A stretch of DNA of 64,000 nucleotides from Streptomyces tuirus (lineage in GTDB: Bacteria > Actinomycetota > Actinomycetes > Streptomycetales > Streptomycetaceae). The notes under the pieces are model-generated. The model did no database searches and was not told the DNA's origin. It saw nothing but the letters and a program-made list of their open reading frames with translations. The translations under genes were made by a program, and so were the position numbers. Location of the stretch: contig NZ_AP023439.1 in NCBI RefSeq assembly GCF_014701095.1, forward strand, positions 1,662,001-1,726,000. Direction: 5' to 3'. Of the stretch, positions 33,820 to 41,806 are shown in pieces (position 1 is the stretch's first letter; the number at the start of each line of letters is the position of its first letter).

Positions 33820-34527
33820 CTAGCCGCTTCCGGTGGCCAGGCCCGCCGCCTGCCCGGCCGTCCGCAGGACGTCACGCAGCATGGTGGGCGTGAGCCGGCC
33901 GGTGAAGGTGTTGCGCTGGCTGACGTGGTAGCAGCCGTAGAGCTCCAGGCCGTCGAGGCGGACGTGGGCGCCGTGCGCGAAGGCGGGGCGCGGCCGGGGC
34001 ACGGGCCAGCCGGCCTCGGCGAACGCGGGCAGCGCGGCCTTCCACCCGAAGGCGCCGAGCACGATCACCGCCCGCAGGGTCGGGCGCAGCAGCCGCAGTT
34101 CCTGCACGAGCCAGGGACGGCAGGTGTCCCGCTCCTCGGGGGTGGGTTTGTTGGCGGGCGGAGCGCAGTGCACGGGCGCGGTGACGCGCACGCCGTACAG
34201 CTCCAGGCCGTCATGGGCGTGCTCGGCGGTCGGCTGGGATGCGAGGCCCACGTCGTACAGCGCCTCGTAGAGGACGTCCCCCGAGCGGTCACCGGTGAAC
34301 ATCCGGCCGGTGCGATTGCCCCCGTGGGCGGCGGGGGCGAGCCCGACGATCAGGAGGCGGGCATCCGCGGGCCCGAAACCGGGGACCGGCCGTGCCCAGT
34401 ACGTCCAGTCCGCGAAGGCCGCTCGCTTGGCACGGGCCGTCTCCTCGCGCCAGGAGACCAGCCGCGGGCAGGCCCGGCAGTCCGTGATGCGCCGGTCGAG
34501 GAGGGGAAGACCGCTGGCGTCCATCAT
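33820..34527 (-). CDS. Family 5 (UdgB-type) uracil-DNA glycosylase
   Basis: A 235-residue [4Fe-4S] base-excision repair enzyme. The motif GLAPAAHGGNRTGRMFTGD is the UDGb motif A (alanine where family 4 has Glu), and HVSQRNTFTG near the C-terminus is motif 3. Cluster cysteines appear in CRACPRL, APVHCAPPANK and later in DTCRPW and YGCYH. UdgB enzymes remove uracil, hypoxanthine and other deaminated bases. Two adjacent ATGs (34527 and 34524) are possible. It is tail-to-tail with the GntR gene. Confidence 0.94.
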   Translation of the reverse strand: MMDASGLPLLDRRITDCRACPRLVSWREETARAKRAAFADWTYWARPVPGFGPADARLLIVGLAPAAHGGNRTGRMFTGDRSGDVLYEALYDVGLASQPTAEHAHDGLELYGVRVTAPVHCAPPANKPTPEERDTCRPWLVQELRLLRPTLRAVIVLGAFGWKAALPAFAEAGWPVPRPRPAFAHGAHVRLDGLELYGCYHVSQRNTFTGRLTPTMLRDVLRTAGQAAGLATGSG

Positions 34528-34609
34528 TCCACCGTAGGCGCAGGTGACGTCACCGTCGCCACGGGGGCGAGATCCACGGGAGTGGTCCGGTCCCGCCCCT
34601 CCCTTGGGC

Positions 34610-35929
34610 TCAGACGCCGGTGACCCGCACCGCCCGCTCATCGCTGCGGGACCGCCAGAGCAGGGCCCCGGACAGCAGTACGGCACTCGTCAGCAGCCAG
34701 GGCAGGGGGCCCGGGTTCAGCGCCCCGACGGCCAGGCCCGTGAGTGCGCCGACCAGTTGCTGGGCGAGGGACTGGACGGACAGGGCGGTGGCGCGGCCCG
34801 CGCCGGCGACCCTGCGGTGCAGCAGGTCGTTCTCGTTCGGGGCCGCCGCGCCAAGACCGAGGTAGAGCAGGCCGAAGCCGACGACCGCGAGGGCCGTGGC
34901 CGCCGGGTGCACGGAGGACGCGGTGACCCCGAGCAGCAGCAGGCCGCCCGCACCGGCCGCGAGACTGACCAGCACGGCCCGTTCACCGCTGCCCGCCACC
35001 CGGGCGGTGAGCGGCGCGAGGTGGCTGCCGACGCCTGAGCAGACGAAGCCCGCACAGGACAGGGCGGCGTAGACCATCGCTCCGGAGCCGGTCGCGCCGG
35101 TCAGTGCGGCGGTGCGGCCCGGCACGAGCAGTTCGATCGCGGCCAGGGCGCTGCCGGCCGCCGCGGCGCCGAGGAGGACCCGGCGCACCACCGTGTCCCG
35201 GCCGCCCAGCCGGAGTCCGTCGAGCACCGTGACGGGGACGCCGCGCAGCACGGAACGCAGGGTCGCCGGCGGTCGCGGGGGCTCCCGCAGAGCGGCCAGC
35301 ACATAGGCGACGAAGACGATCCGCAGCGCGGCTCCCAGCAGCAGCGGGACGGACAAGGGCAGCACCGCCCCGGAGGTCGCCTCGCTCAGCCGGGCACCGA
35401 GGCCGGGTCCCAGACCGAGCAGCCACGGCAGGGCGCCGCCGAGCAGAATGCCGGCCGCGAGCGCGGCGGACGACGCGGTGCCGCCCCGGGCCAGGCCCGT
35501 GCGCAGCTCGGCGTTCGGGCCGGAGCACGCCTGGACGGTGTCGACGTACCAGGCCTCGGCGGTACCACTGGCCAGGGCACGGGCCGCGCCCATGAGGATC
35601 ACGCCCGCCGTGAGCAGCCAGGCGGTGGTGCCGACGCCGATCAACAGGAAGGCGACCACGTTGAGCCCACCGGCCGCGGCCAGGACCGGCCGGCGGCCGA
35701 GGACGTCCGAGAGCCCTCCTGTGGGCAACTCCAGCGCGGCCACGGTCAGCGAGTGCGCGGCGAACAGCCCGGCGATCGCGGCGAGGGACATGCCGCGCTC
35801 GCTGAACAGCAGGACCATCGTGGCCATGCCCAGGCCCGGCGGCAGCCAGAGGAGCGCGCAGAGGGTGACGTACCGACGCCGAGCGACCCGCTCTTGCTCC
35901 CCGGGCGACCCGGCCATGAGCCGCGTCAC
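34610..35929 (-). CDS. MFS transporter
   Basis: A 439-residue major-facilitator protein with about 12 helices. The loop between helices 2 and 3 reads GGLSDVLGRRPVL, the MFS signature, and the mid-protein loop is basic (LREPPRPPATLRS). It reads as a drug-exporter-like protein of unknown substrate. Its GTG overlaps the TGA of the ArsR-like regulator gene (GTGA), so expression is translationally coupled to that regulator. Confidence 0.9.
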   Translation of the reverse strand: MTRLMAGSPGEQERVARRRYVTLCALLWLPPGLGMATMVLLFSERGMSLAAIAGLFAAHSLTVAALELPTGGLSDVLGRRPVLAAAGGLNVVAFLLIGVGTTAWLLTAGVILMGAARALASGTAEAWYVDTVQACSGPNAELRTGLARGGTASSAALAAGILLGGALPWLLGLGPGLGARLSEATSGAVLPLSVPLLLGAALRIVFVAYVLAALREPPRPPATLRSVLRGVPVTVLDGLRLGGRDTVVRRVLLGAAAAGSALAAIELLVPGRTAALTGATGSGAMVYAALSCAGFVCSGVGSHLAPLTARVAGSGERAVLVSLAAGAGGLLLLGVTASSVHPAATALAVVGFGLLYLGLGAAAPNENDLLHRRVAGAGRATALSVQSLAQQLVGALTGLAVGALNPGPLPWLLTSAVLLSGALLWRSRSDERAVRVTGV

Positions 35930-36720
35930 GGCTTGAGATCCCCGGGATCGACGGCAGGGGCTTCCGGGGCTTCCGGGGCTTCCGGGGCTTCCGGGGCTTC
36001 CGGGGCTTCCGGGGCTTCCGGGGCTTCCGGGGCTTCCGGGGCTTCCGGGGCTTCCGGGGCTTCCGGGGCTTCCGGGGCAGGATCGTGGGGTGCGGGGTCG
36101 TCGGGTGCGGGGGCGTCGGGGGCGAGGCCGGCAGGTTCGTGCGGCGCGACCGGCAACCCCGCGGTGAGGAGCACGACGTTTTCGGCGCGTGGGTCATCCG
36201 CGTCCCGGGCGGTCAGCTCCTCCAGCTTCGCGGCGACCGTGTCGAAGAGCTCGGTGAGCGACTCGGCCGTCAGCCGGGGCATGAGGTCGGTGATGCCCGA
36301 CGGCTCCACCCACTCCTCGCCGAGCCGCCCGGCGGCCATGTCCGCCTCGTACCGGGCCAGGGACCTCTCCAGGTGCTCGATCTGCCGTCGCCGCGACAGG
36401 CCGACGAAGGCCCGGCCCGCCGCGGTGGACTCCATCGTCTCGTTGCTCCAGGACGTGACGGTGTGCAGCGCCCGCCAACGCCGCTCCCTCCCGTCGCGGT
36501 GCTCGGCCTCGGCGATGAACGCGTATTTCGCCAGCACCCGCAGGTGGTAGCTCGCCGACGCCGACGACTCCCCCATCCGTGCGGCCAGCTCACTCGCCGT
36601 GGCGGGCCCGTCCTGCCGCAGCAGCCCGAGCAACTGGATGCGCAGGGGGTGGGTGAGGGCCTTCAGGGCGGCGGTGTCGTGCTCGGGATCGAGTACGCGC
36701 TTGTGCTCGTCGCTGTCCAT
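35926..36720 (-). CDS. ArsR-like winged-helix regulator with (Glu-Ala-Pro)13 tail
   Basis: A 264-residue regulator. Residues about 10-90 are an HTH_20/ArsR-type winged helix ([52 protein letters not shown]). A helical region follows to about 185, with a Leu-rich dimer segment ([21 protein letters not shown]). The last 50 residues are Pro/Ala/Asp/Glu-rich and include 13 successive Glu-Ala-Pro units encoded by a perfect 9-bp repeat. The start MDSDEHKRV is family-like. It probably controls the coupled MFS exporter; a TTTTGCAAAA palindrome upstream is a candidate operator. Confidence 0.88.
   Translation of the reverse strand: MDSDEHKRVLDPEHDTAALKALTHPLRIQLLGLLRQDGPATASELAARMGESSASASYHLRVLAKYAFIAEAEHRDGRERRWRALHTVTSWSNETMESTAAGRAFVGLSRRRQIEHLERSLARYEADMAAGRLGEEWVEPSGITDLMPRLTAESLTELFDTVAAKLEELTARDADDPRAENVVLLTAGLPVAPHEPAGLAPDAPAPDDPAPHDPAPEAPEAPEAPEAPEAPEAPEAPEAPEAPEAPEAPEAPEAPAVDPGDLKP
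35962..36078. repeat. 9-bp perfect repeat TTCCGGGGC x 13 (codes Glu-Ala-Pro)
   Basis: Thirteen identical units begin every nine bases from 35962 to 36070. They lie inside the 3' end of the ArsR-like gene and keep its frame. Perfect identity suggests recent slippage expansion, and copy number is likely to vary between strains. Confidence 0.97.
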
Positions 36721-36759
36721 GCCGGGAGAGTAGGCCGCCCGGCCTATTAGCAAAAGAGT

Positions 36760-36769
36760 TTTTGCAAAA
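36760..36769. promoter_or_regulatory. TTTTGCAAAA palindrome between divergent genes
   Basis: A perfect 10-bp palindrome in an unusually AT-rich patch (about 36745-36780) between the ArsR-like gene and the S4 gene. It could be an autoregulatory site for the ArsR-like protein or part of overlapping promoters. Confidence 0.45.
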
Positions 36770-36841
36770 CTATTTTGGCAGAGTTGGCCGAGAGGCCGAT
36801 ACTCCGCCCGGCAGGGCGACTCGGAGGACTAAGGTCGGGAC

Positions 36842-37534
36842 ATGGCTTCTCAAGGTGCGCAGTACGAGGGGACGGACGGGACCACGGACGGGACCACAGG
36901 CGGGACCGACAAGTCGGCACTCGAGTCCCCGGACGCGGCACCCCAGTCCCCCGAGGCCACGGGCGGCTCCGGGAACGGCGACGCGATGTCCTCGGATCCG
37001 ACATCCGTGGATCCGAAATCCCCGGATCCGAAGCCCGTGGATCCGAAGGTCGCCGCCGCGATCGCCGCCGCCGAGGCCGCGGGCCCGCAGGGCGCCTCGA
37101 GCGTGCGCGTCGACAGCTGGATCTGGTCCGTGCGCCTCGTCAAGACCCGCTCCATGGGCGCCACCGCCTGCCGGGGCGGCCACGTGCGCGTCAACGGCGA
37201 GCGCGTGAAGCCCGCACACGGCGTCCGCGTCGGTGACGAGGTGCGTCTGCGGCACGAGGGCCGGGAGCGGGTCGTCGTCGTCACACGGCTGATCCGCAAG
37301 CGGGTCGGGCCTCCCGTGGCCACCCAGTGCTACATCGACAACTCCCCGCCGCCCCCGCCCCGCGAGGCCGTCGCCCCCGCCGGCGTCCGCGACCGCGGCG
37401 CCGGCCGTCCGACGAAGCGCGACCGCCGCGAGATGGAGCGCCTGCGCGGAGTGACCGGGCCGGGCAGCGTGTCCGGCCCCGGCCCCGTTCCCGGCAAGGG
37501 CTTCGGCAACGCCCCGGGCAAACCGAGGCCCTGA
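36842..37534 (+). CDS. S4-domain RNA-binding protein (Hsp15-like)
   Basis: A 230-residue protein. The first ~75 residues are a Thr/Ser/Gly/Asp/Pro-rich disordered region with short internal repeats (GTDGTTDGTTGGTD; SVDPKSPDPKPVDPK). Residues about 85-150 form an S4 domain: SSVRVDSWIWSVRLVKTRSMGATACRGGHVRVNGERVKPAHGVRVGDEVRLR. A basic Pro-rich tail follows. E. coli Hsp15 binds stalled 50S-peptidyl-tRNA; the same role is plausible but unproven here, and the long N-terminal extension is an actinobacterial feature. Confidence 0.9.
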   Translation: MASQGAQYEGTDGTTDGTTGGTDKSALESPDAAPQSPEATGGSGNGDAMSSDPTSVDPKSPDPKPVDPKVAAAIAAAEAAGPQGASSVRVDSWIWSVRLVKTRSMGATACRGGHVRVNGERVKPAHGVRVGDEVRLRHEGRERVVVVTRLIRKRVGPPVATQCYIDNSPPPPPREAVAPAGVRDRGAGRPTKRDRREMERLRGVTGPGSVSGPGPVPGKGFGNAPGKPRP

Positions 37535-37556
37535 GCAGGCCGAGGAACCCACATCA

Positions 37557-37675
37557 CCCGCGGACCGGCGTCCGGGGACCGGGGTCCCGCCCTCGATCCG
37601 CGCACCGGCGTCCGGGGACCGAGGTCCCGCCCTCGATCCGCGCACCGGCGTCCGGGGACCGGGGCCCCGCCCTCG
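37557..37675. repeat. 40-bp tandem repeat, three copies, hairpin-forming
   Basis: Three units containing GGCGTCCGGGGACCG start at 37567, 37607 and 37647 (40-base period). Each has a near-palindrome GGGACC...GGTCCC that would fold into a hairpin. The array lies between the convergent S4 and DoxX genes and may act as a bidirectional terminator. Confidence 0.85.
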
Positions 37676-37736
37676 CCCCCGCTCCGGACACTGCCGGAGT
37701 CTCGGAGGGCCCCCGGTCGCACCCGGTCGTACCCCG

Positions 37737-38204
37737 TCACGCCCGTCGCCGCAGCAGCCGCAGCAGATCCGCGTTGTACCCCCGCCGCGCCCAGGCTATG
37801 AGGACAAGCGGCACCATCAGGATCAGGGGCGTCGCCGCGTACTGCCCGTCGAAGACCGCTACCTGCACGACGAACGCTCCCACCATCAGCGCGCTCAGCG
37901 CCATCGCCGCCAGCGACTGGAGCACCGGGATCAACAGGGCGATCGCGCCGGCCAGTTCGAGCGCGCCGATGGTGTACATCCCCGCGCTGCCCCAGCCGAG
38001 CCGCTCGAACGACTCGGCAGCCGACGGGTGCCCGATCAGCTTGGGGAGCGCGCTCGCAATGGCGTAGAAGAGCGCGAGCAGCACCTGAAGCGCGCGCAAC
38101 GCGATGCGAGCACGCCGTCCGCGAGCGGTAGCGGACTCGGCGATGACGACGCCGGCCGGGGTGCGGTCGCCGGTGGCGGTGGAGGTGGCGGTTGTCTCGG
38201 ACAT
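37737..38204 (-). CDS. DoxX-family membrane protein
   Basis: A 155-residue DoxX/DoxD-like protein with a hydrophilic Thr/Ser N-terminus and four helices beginning at about residues 38, 78, 100 and 125 (LQVLLALFYAIASALPKL; GMYTIGALELAGAIALLIPVL; MALSALMVGAFVVQVAVF; LILMVPLVLIAWARRG). The motif FERLGWG and GALELAGA are typical. Relatives are linked to thiosulfate oxidation or oxidative-stress membrane complexes; the function here is unknown. Confidence 0.9.
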   Translation of the reverse strand: MSETTATSTATGDRTPAGVVIAESATARGRRARIALRALQVLLALFYAIASALPKLIGHPSAAESFERLGWGSAGMYTIGALELAGAIALLIPVLQSLAAMALSALMVGAFVVQVAVFDGQYAATPLILMVPLVLIAWARRGYNADLLRLLRRRA

Positions 38205-38317
38205 GGAGATCTCCTGGGGGAAGCGGTCCGTGCTGGTGTCGGAGAGGTAGACCGGTCCGAGCCCTTGAACTCATCGCCGCCGGGGGGGACTTCGAGCAGA
38301 CTGTCGCGCCGGGCCGC

Positions 38318-38995
38318 CTAGACCGCCACCGCCCGCACCCATATCCGGTCCTCCGTCAGGTAGCGGTCCACCCGCAGGCCCGCCTCCGCCAGGGCCCCCT
38401 CGAACTGCTCCTTGGTCAGCGGCCGCGCCCGGAACGTCTGGGTCCAGACCGCGTCCGGGAACTCGTACTCCGCGCGGACCGAGTTGACCCCGTCGCCGAG
38501 CGGCTCCGTGGACGCGATCCGTACGGTGAAGCCGCTGGGGTCCTTGCGCTCGCGCGGCACGTTGTCGTGGTAGTCCTCGCCCTCCCGCTGGATCAACACG
38601 CAGCCGCCTTCCGCGACATGGCGCACGCAGGTGCGCAGCAGACCCCGCCGCACCTCGACGTCCCCCGCGTGCACGAGGAAGGACGCGAGCAGCACCACGT
38701 CGAACGTCTCCCCCAGGTCCAGGTCCTCGATCGGGCTGCAGATCGTCCGCGCGCCGCGCACGCGCTCCAGCATCGGTGCGGATTCGTCCACCGCCGTGAC
38801 CGTGAAACCGCGCTCCAGCAGTGCGTGGGTCATGCGGCCCACCCCGCTGCCGAGCTCCAGGATGCGCGCGCCCCGGCGAACCGCGGCGGCGATGATCTCC
38901 GGCTCGTCCCCGACGGGCAGGCGTGAGTAGAGCTCCACCGCGCAGCCGTCCGGGGTGATGGCCCCGGGCCCCGTCCCCTCGTACCCCTCACGCAT
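38318..38995 (-). CDS. SAM-dependent class I methyltransferase
   Basis: A 225-residue methyltransferase. Motif I ARILELGSGVGRMTHALLERG, acidic motif II VTAVDESAPML, ICSPIEDLDLGETFDVVLLASFLVH and the turn EGGCVLIQREGEDYHD mark the fold. ATG at 38995 (MREGYEG) has GGAG six bases upstream, better placed than the alternatives at 39001 and 39007. The substrate is unknown. The 38996-39245 region upstream holds no supportable gene, only divergent promoters. Confidence 0.87.
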   Translation of the reverse strand: MREGYEGTGPGAITPDGCAVELYSRLPVGDEPEIIAAAVRRGARILELGSGVGRMTHALLERGFTVTAVDESAPMLERVRGARTICSPIEDLDLGETFDVVLLASFLVHAGDVEVRRGLLRTCVRHVAEGGCVLIQREGEDYHDNVPRERKDPSGFTVRIASTEPLGDGVNSVRAEYEFPDAVWTQTFRARPLTKEQFEGALAEAGLRVDRYLTEDRIWVRAVAV

Positions 38996-39245
38996 TTTCA
39001 TCTCCATGCCCGTCCAACGGACCGCATCCGCACACCCGTTCCAGCAACGGCCTTCTTCACCCGTCCGAGTGAACGAGACGGTGGGGGCGAGGAGTTGAGG
39101 CACATCGCTCGTGTCGGGTTCAGCCCGGCCGCCGTCCCCGCCCTCGGGCAGTGCGTCGGCGTCCGGCAGCATGCGCGGCTCCCCGGTCGGCCTTGGTGAT
39201 CCCTCGCCACGAGGAGTACGTTGCAAGCAGGAGTGGTGATCGACG

Positions 39246-39509
39246 ATGCGTACCGGCAGTGAACCGCGGACCGCGCGCAGTGCCCTGCGGGCGCGCTTCT
39301 GGCTGAGCCTGTGGGGGCTGATCTGGGCGCTCTTCGGGACGGTGGCGTTCGCGATCGCCGGGCGGAACGGCTGGGCCATCGCCTGCGGTGTGCTGCTGCT
39401 GGTCGTCACGATCGATCTGGCCGTCGTCCTGCGGCACATCCGCCAGGGCCCGCACTACCAGCCGGGCCGCGACATCCCGCCCTACCGGCCGCCGGACGAA
39501 CGCCCCTGA
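39246..39509 (+). CDS. Small membrane protein (DUF6343-like)
   Basis: An 87-residue protein with a basic N-terminus (MRTGSEPRTARSALRARF), two predicted helices (LWGLIWALFGTVAFAIAG; AIACGVLLLVVTIDLAVVL) and a cytoplasmic tail HIRQGPHYQPGRDIPPYRPP that is characteristic of the Streptomyces DUF6343 family. Function is unknown. The ATG follows AGGAGTGGTG. It is convergent with the TPR gene, 19 bases apart. Confidence 0.82.
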   Translation: MRTGSEPRTARSALRARFWLSLWGLIWALFGTVAFAIAGRNGWAIACGVLLLVVTIDLAVVLRHIRQGPHYQPGRDIPPYRPPDERP

Positions 39510-39528
39510 GGCGGGCGGGGGCGGCCAG

Positions 39529-39909
39529 TCACGAGTCGAAGCGGGCGGCCTTCAGGAACTCCGGGTTCGGATCCAGCGCGGCCGCCAGGCGGAAATGGCG
39601 CCTCGCCTGGTCGGGACGGCCCTGGCGCTCGTAGGTGCGGGCGAGCGCGAAGTGCGCGAACGCGTTGTCCGGCTCCCGCTCCAGGACGATCTGGAACTCG
39701 AGCTCCGCGGGCCTGAGCTGCGCCGCCGCGAAGAAGGCCCGCGCCCGCAGCAGCCGGGCCGCGGTGTTCTCGGGGTGCGTGGCGATGACGCCGTCGAGCA
39801 GCTTCACCGCGCCCCTCGGGTCCCGGGCCGCGAGCAGTTGCTCGGCGGCACGGAAGTCGATGACGTGCGTCTCCGGGGTACGTCCGGTGGAACCGCTGGT
39901 CTCGGGCAC
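39529..39909 (-). CDS. Small tetratricopeptide-repeat protein
   Basis: A 126-residue cytosolic protein formed of about three TPR helix-turn-helix units: AAEQLLAARDPRGAVKLLDGVIATHPEN, AARLLRARAFFAAAQLRPAELEFQIVLEREPDN and AFAHFALARTYERQGRPDQARRHFRLAAALDPN. It probably acts as a protein-interaction adaptor. It starts at GTG, 50 bases after coaE on the same strand, and is likely co-transcribed with it. Confidence 0.9.
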   Translation of the reverse strand: MPETSGSTGRTPETHVIDFRAAEQLLAARDPRGAVKLLDGVIATHPENTAARLLRARAFFAAAQLRPAELEFQIVLEREPDNAFAHFALARTYERQGRPDQARRHFRLAAALDPNPEFLKAARFDS

Positions 39910-39959
39910 GGCAGAGTCCTTCCCTCACTGCAGGGGTTCAACGCCCCCACGCGGTACCG

Positions 39960-40580
39960 CTATTCCGAGGGAGACGGCCGGGACGCCTGTGACCTGCGCA
40001 CCAGCTCGGCCCACACGTCCTTCACGCGCTGCTCCAGCTCCTCCAGCGGGACGTCGTTGTCGATGACGATGTCCGCGATCTCCCGGCGCTGCTCGCGCGT
40101 CGCCTGGGCGGCCATCCGTGCCCGGGCGTCCTCCTCGGTCATGCCGCGCAGCCGTACGAGCCGGTCGAGCTGGGTCTCGGGGGCGGCGTCGACGACGATC
40201 ACCAGGTCGTACAGCGGCGCCAGGCCGTTCTCCGTGAGGAGCGGGACGTCGTGGAGCACGACCGCGTCCTCGGCGGCGGCCTCCTCCAGTTCGCGGGAGC
40301 GGGCGCCCACCAGGGGGTGCACGATCGCGTTGAGGGTGGCGCGCTTCTCCGCGTCGGAGAAGACGATGGCGCCGAGACGGGGCCGGTCCAGGCTGCCGTC
40401 GGCGGCGAGGATCTCCTCCCCGAAGGCCTCGACGACCGAGGCGAGCCCCGGCGTCCCCGGTGCGACGACCTCCCGCGCGATGCGGTCCGCGTCGATCAGC
40501 ACGGCCCCGCACGCGACGAGCAGCCGTGACACCTCACTCTTGCCGGCACCGATGCCCCCGGTCAGGCCCACCTTCAGCAT
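39960..40580 (-). CDS. coaE: Dephospho-CoA kinase
   Basis: CoaE phosphorylates dephospho-CoA in the last step of coenzyme A synthesis. The 206-residue protein has the P-loop [16 protein letters not shown] at the very N-terminus, [12 protein letters not shown] (substrate Asp), [17 protein letters not shown] and the lid region [15 protein letters not shown]. The start MLKVGLTGG is at the normal place; an upstream extension is not needed. It lies 57 bases downstream of the PAC2 gene and precedes the TPR gene, close to rpsA as is usual in actinobacteria. Confidence 0.97.
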   Translation of the reverse strand: MLKVGLTGGIGAGKSEVSRLLVACGAVLIDADRIAREVVAPGTPGLASVVEAFGEEILAADGSLDRPRLGAIVFSDAEKRATLNAIVHPLVGARSRELEEAAAEDAVVLHDVPLLTENGLAPLYDLVIVVDAAPETQLDRLVRLRGMTEEDARARMAAQATREQRREIADIVIDNDVPLEELEQRVKDVWAELVRRSQASRPSPSE

Positions 40581-40637
40581 GTCCCGCAGCTTAGGCCCTG
40601 CCACTGACAGGGCCCTCGCCCGGGCCGGGTGACGGGA

Positions 40638-41576
40638 TCAGTTGTCGCCTTCGCGTTCCGCCAGGAACTTCTCGAACTCCTGGCCGATCTCGTCCGCCGA
40701 CGGGATGTCCACCGGCTCGGCGAGCATGTTGCCCCGGGTCTCGGCGCCCGCGACGGCGTCGTACTGGTGCTCCAGGCCCTCGATGAGCGCGCTGAGGTCC
40801 TCGTCGCCCTCGCGGATCTGCCGGTCGATCTCCGTCTGGGTGCGGTGGGCGTCCGAGCGCAGGGCGTGGGCGATGCCGGGCAGGACCAGTCCGGTCGCCG
40901 CCGTGATGGCCTCCAGGACCGTGAGGGCCGCGTCCGGGTACGGGGAGCGGGCGATGTAGTGCGGGACGTGGGCGGCGACGCCCAGGACGTCGTGCCCCGC
41001 CTGGAGCAGGCGGTACTCGACGAGGGACTCGGCGCTGCCGGGCACCTGCGCCTCCTCGAACGGGCTGGGGTGGCCCGGGACGAGGTCGGTGCGGTTGCCG
41101 TGCGGGGTGAGGCCCACGGGCCGGGTGTGCGGGACGCCCATGGGGATGCCGTGGAAGTTCACGGAGAGCCGTACGCCGAGCCGCTCGACGATCTGCTTCA
41201 CGGCGGCGGCGAAGCGCTCCCACTCCACGTCCGGCTCGGGGCCCGACAGCAGCAGGAAGGGCGCGCCGGTGGCGTCCTGCACGAGCCGCACCTCGAGGGC
41301 GGGGTCCTCGTAGTCGGTCCAGCGGTCGCGCTTGAAGGTCAGCAGCGGGCGGCGGGCGCGGTAGTCCACGAGCCGGTCGTGGTCGAAGCGGGCGACGACC
41401 TGGTGGGGCAGGGAGTCGAGCACCCGGTCGACGATCTGGTCGCCCGTCTCGCCGGCGTCGATGTATCCGTCGAAGTGGTAGAGCATGACAAGTCCGGCCG
41501 ACTCCTGGGCGAGCGCCATGTCGACGACGGCCAGCCCCTTCGGCTCCCAGGCGTACAAACCCTGCGGATCAAGCAC
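40638..41576 (-). CDS. PAC2-family protein
   Basis: A 312-residue protein of the PAC2 family, whose eukaryotic relatives are proteasome assembly chaperones. It shows [61 protein letters not shown] and a C-terminal helical, acidic region ([25 protein letters not shown]). Actinobacteria have proteasomes, but a chaperone role for bacterial PAC2 proteins is not established. The GTG start follows GAGGAGG. It lies between rpsA's terminator and coaE. Confidence 0.92.
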   Translation of the reverse strand: MLDPQGLYAWEPKGLAVVDMALAQESAGLVMLYHFDGYIDAGETGDQIVDRVLDSLPHQVVARFDHDRLVDYRARRPLLTFKRDRWTDYEDPALEVRLVQDATGAPFLLLSGPEPDVEWERFAAAVKQIVERLGVRLSVNFHGIPMGVPHTRPVGLTPHGNRTDLVPGHPSPFEEAQVPGSAESLVEYRLLQAGHDVLGVAAHVPHYIARSPYPDAALTVLEAITAATGLVLPGIAHALRSDAHRTQTEIDRQIREGDEDLSALIEGLEHQYDAVAGAETRGNMLAEPVDIPSADEIGQEFEKFLAEREGDN

Positions 41577-41677
41577 AGTGACCGCTCCTCCTCGTGTTCA
41601 CACTCCACAACGCCGTTGCGGGCGCGGCCATTCCCGCAGGAGGAGATTCATGATCTTGGCAGCGGGGGCAAGGCCCC

Positions 41678-41710
41678 TTGGGGGCGGGGAACTGCGCGAC
41701 AAGCCCCCAC
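41678..41710. repeat. GGGGAACTGCGCGAC-type interspersed stem-loop
   Basis: TGGGGGC (41679-41685) and GCCCCCA (41703-41709) pair around GGGGAACTGCGCGACAA. From memory, this GGGGAACTGCGCGAC(C)AGCCCC element recurs between genes across Streptomyces chromosomes. Its role is unknown. It sits between the PAC2 start and the rpsA terminator. Confidence 0.55.
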
Positions 41711-41742
41711 CGGCCGGCAGCCGACCGATCACCCGGCAAGCG

Positions 41743-41778
41743 CTGAGGGCCCGCACCTCGAAAGGTGCGGGCCCTCAG
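41743..41778 (-). terminator. rpsA terminator hairpin
   Basis: CTGAGGGCCCGCACCT and its exact complement form a 16-bp stem with a CGAA loop, 28 bases beyond the rpsA stop. The perfect long stem without a long U-run is the normal strong terminator form in Streptomyces. Confidence 0.92.
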
Positions 41779-41806
41779 TCAGGAACAGCTACTGCTCAGT
41801 GGGCGT

